A stretch of DNA of 13,141 nt from Candidatus Ruthturnera sp. (GTDB lineage: Bacteria > Pseudomonadota > Gammaproteobacteria > PS1 > Pseudothioglobaceae), in the NCBI GenBank assembly GCA_018648985.1, contig JABGOT010000109.1:1-13141 (forward strand), written 5' to 3'. The position numbers and the translations under genes were made by a program. This document shows positions 11,535 through 13,141 of the stretch, piece after piece. Under the pieces are notes generated by a model. It searched no databases. It had not been told where the DNA came from and worked only from the letters and a program-made list of their open reading frames with translations. Each line of letters opens with the position of its first letter. Position 1 is the stretch's first letter.

Positions 11535-13141
11535 ATGCAATACCTTAAACCCATCGGCATCACCTCTATCACTTTGATACTGGCCACATTGTTTTATTCA
11601 AATTTCATTCGTGCCAATGTCTCTTTTGCACAAAAACCACCCCAAGTTTCCACACCGACTATCAACCCGATTAACGAGGCGACATCAGGTTCTATCATCT
11701 ACACCTTAGGTGACAAATCTGTCATCACCCAAATCGCCCTAGACACCAAGGTGCAAATGGACATCACCGGCACTATTAACCGAGTCAAACTCACCCAAAC
11801 CTTTACCAACCCATCTAACGATTGGGTAGAAGGGGTGTACGTATTTCCACTACCGGCAGACTCAGCAGTTGATCACTTAGATATGATTATTGGCGAGCGC
11901 ATTATTCAGGGGCAAATCAAAGAGCGAAAAGAAGCCAAAAAGATTTATGACAAAGCCAAGCAAGCTGGCAAAAAAGCATCCCTAGTTGAGCAGCAACGCC
12001 CCAATATATTTACCACCAAAGTAGCCAACATTGGCCCGGGAGAAACCATCAAACTCACCATTGAGTATCAGCAAGCGGTGCACATTGATAACGACAAATT
12101 CTCCATCAGATTCCCAATGGTGGTTGGCGAGCGCTACATTCCAGGGCAAAAGATTAAAACACAATCAAACGCACTGGGCAAGGTTGCTAACACCCACCGC
12201 GTGAAAGACGCATCCAAAATCACCCCGCCAGCCGATGCTAATGCTGACCGACCTGTAGATATAAGTATTAATCTTAAAGCGGGTTTTAATACCGCTAGCA
12301 TCAACTCTGCTTATCACCAGGTCGATATTGTTCAAACCAACCCGCTCACCAAGCACATCAGCCTTATAAATACCCAAGCAAATCGTGACTTTGAGCTTAC
12401 CTGGCAGGCGCACAAATCCCTAACCCCAGAGCTGGCTTTATTTACCCAGCAAAAGGGCGATGATCACTACCTTATGCTCATGGCAACACCACCAGCTGAC
12501 GAGGTATTTAAACAATCCAACACCCCAAGAGAAGTCATCTTTATTATTGATTCATCAGGCTCGATGATGGGCTCATCGATGGATCAAGCAACCAAGGCTT
12601 TGGTGCAAGCCATCAATCGCCTTAAGCCTACCGATCGATTTAACATCATTGATTTTGACTCTGAGTTTGAAGTACTGTTTGACACCGCTATCCCGGCCAT
12701 CGATATGAACAAACGCCACGGCATTCGCTTTAGCAAATACCTAGCGGCAGAGGGTGGCACCGAACCACTAGAGGCAATCAAGTTTGCCCTATCATCACGC
12801 GATGAAGACTCACACAAATACCTGCGCCAAGTCATCTTTCTTACCGATGGGCAAGTCGGTAATGAGCAAGAGCTGTTCCGCACGGTACAACAAAATATCG
12901 ATGATGACCGCTTCTTCACCATTGGTATCGGTTCAGCACCGAATGACTACCTAATGACCAAAATGGCAGAAATCGGCAAAGGTGCATTCACCTATATTGG
13001 TGACATCGATGAAGTCGAGGTAAAGATGGGTGAGCTCTTCCAAAAGCTAGAATCCCCAGCCATGACTGATATCAACATCAACTTCCCGGTAGATATTAAT
13101 GCCGAGCAAGCATTGGGATCAATCTCTGATCTTTACAAAGG
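11535..13141 (+). CDS. VIT and von Willebrand factor A domain protein, marine proteobacterial sortase-target type (partial, 3' end missing)
   Basis: Open for 535 codons to the window edge. The N terminus has a signal peptide/anchor (hydrophobic about 8-24, possible cleavage after FIRA or SFA). A VIT domain spans about 55-185 (QTFTNPSNDWVEGVYVFPLP, KERKEAKKIYDKAKQAGK, RPNIFTTKVANIGPGETI). A vWA domain starts near 333 with an intact metal-ion-dependent adhesion site: FIIDSSGSM (Asp339), GGTEP (Thr409) and LTDGQ (Asp438). VIT plus vWA behind a signal peptide is the layout of the marine proteobacterial sortase target family, whose C terminus carries an LPxTG-like motif and which is usually next to a class GN sortase. 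That C terminus is beyond the window, so sortase processing is inferred. GGAAG (11525-11529) precedes the ATG. A phased repeat promoter lies upstream and a terminator isolates it from the previous gene. Confidence 0.88.
   Translation, partial: MQYLKPIGITSITLILATLFYSNFIRANVSFAQKPPQVSTPTINPINEATSGSIIYTLGDKSVITQIALDTKVQMDITGTINRVKLTQTFTNPSNDWVEGVYVFPLPADSAVDHLDMIIGERIIQGQIKERKEAKKIYDKAKQAGKKASLVEQQRPNIFTTKVANIGPGETIKLTIEYQQAVHIDNDKFSIRFPMVVGERYIPGQKIKTQSNALGKVANTHRVKDASKITPPADANADRPVDISINLKAGFNTASINSAYHQVDIVQTNPLTKHISLINTQANRDFELTWQAHKSLTPELALFTQQKGDDHYLMLMATPPADEVFKQSNTPREVIFIIDSSGSMMGSSMDQATKALVQAINRLKPTDRFNIIDFDSEFEVLFDTAIPAIDMNKRHGIRFSKYLAAEGGTEPLEAIKFALSSRDEDSHKYLRQVIFLTDGQVGNEQELFRTVQQNIDDDRFFTIGIGSAPNDYLMTKMAEIGKGAFTYIGDIDEVEVKMGELFQKLESPAMTDININFPVDINAEQALGSISDLYK

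Noticed and set aside
11975..12005. Searched for an LPxTG-like sorting motif in the visible part of the vWA protein
   Set aside because: None seen; sorting motifs are C-terminal and the C terminus lies outside the window.
11982..12922. Three antisense open frames under the vWA gene
   Set aside because: The plus strand carries one uninterrupted VIT/vWA reading frame with all metal-site residues; the minus frames have no recognisable features.

Overview
The window looks like a chromosomal piece of an AT-rich marine gammaproteobacterium. My best guess is a sulfur oxidiser of the SUP05/Thioglobus or related symbiont type. This rests on gene content: three secreted Asn/Trp/Pro-rich proteins resembling sulfur globule proteins, a gammaproteobacterial MetH, and parts of the marine proteobacterial sortase system. 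No rRNA, tRNA, CRISPR array, insertion sequence or phage gene was seen.

Layout. (1) Positions 1-554, minus strand: 5' part of metH, cut by the window edge. (2) Positions 596-2075: three tandem genes for small exported low-complexity proteins sharing a Pro-x-Trp/Phe and Glu-Glu-Met core; the second has a near-consensus extended -10 promoter, and the second and third have clear terminators. (3) Positions 2149-6432: an operon-like block with two peptide-type ABC permeases, a fused double ATPase and a HIT-family hydrolase. (4) Positions 6513-6758: a small secreted protein of unknown function. (5) Positions 9439 down to 6767, minus strand: a tight three-gene operon of CreB-like response regulator, CreC-like sensor kinase and an exported PrxQ/BCP peroxiredoxin. 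(6) Positions 9608-13141, plus strand: an SH3b/coiled-coil/membrane-anchor protein, a class GN sortase homologue whose catalytic Cys is replaced by Pro and which has no membrane anchor, a possible 45-residue protein, a small secreted Cys-containing protein, and a VIT+vWA protein of the marine sortase-target type that runs off the window.

How it may fit together. Two intergenic regions, upstream of the SH3-anchor gene and upstream of the VIT/vWA gene, carry 11-bp phased TTCAT direct repeats. In both, the last repeat starts exactly 15 bp before a -10-like hexamer. The pattern resembles the E. coli CreB tag (TTCAC-N6-TTCAC) and the repeat architecture of OmpR/PhoB-family activators. I infer that the CreBC-like pair controls an envelope sortase module made of the SH3 anchor protein, the sortase-like pseudoenzyme and the vWA substrate. 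An exported peroxidase encoded with the kinase suggests an envelope-stress or redox cue. The combination of a Cys-less sortase homologue with a regulator-linked sortase target is the most novel part of the window.
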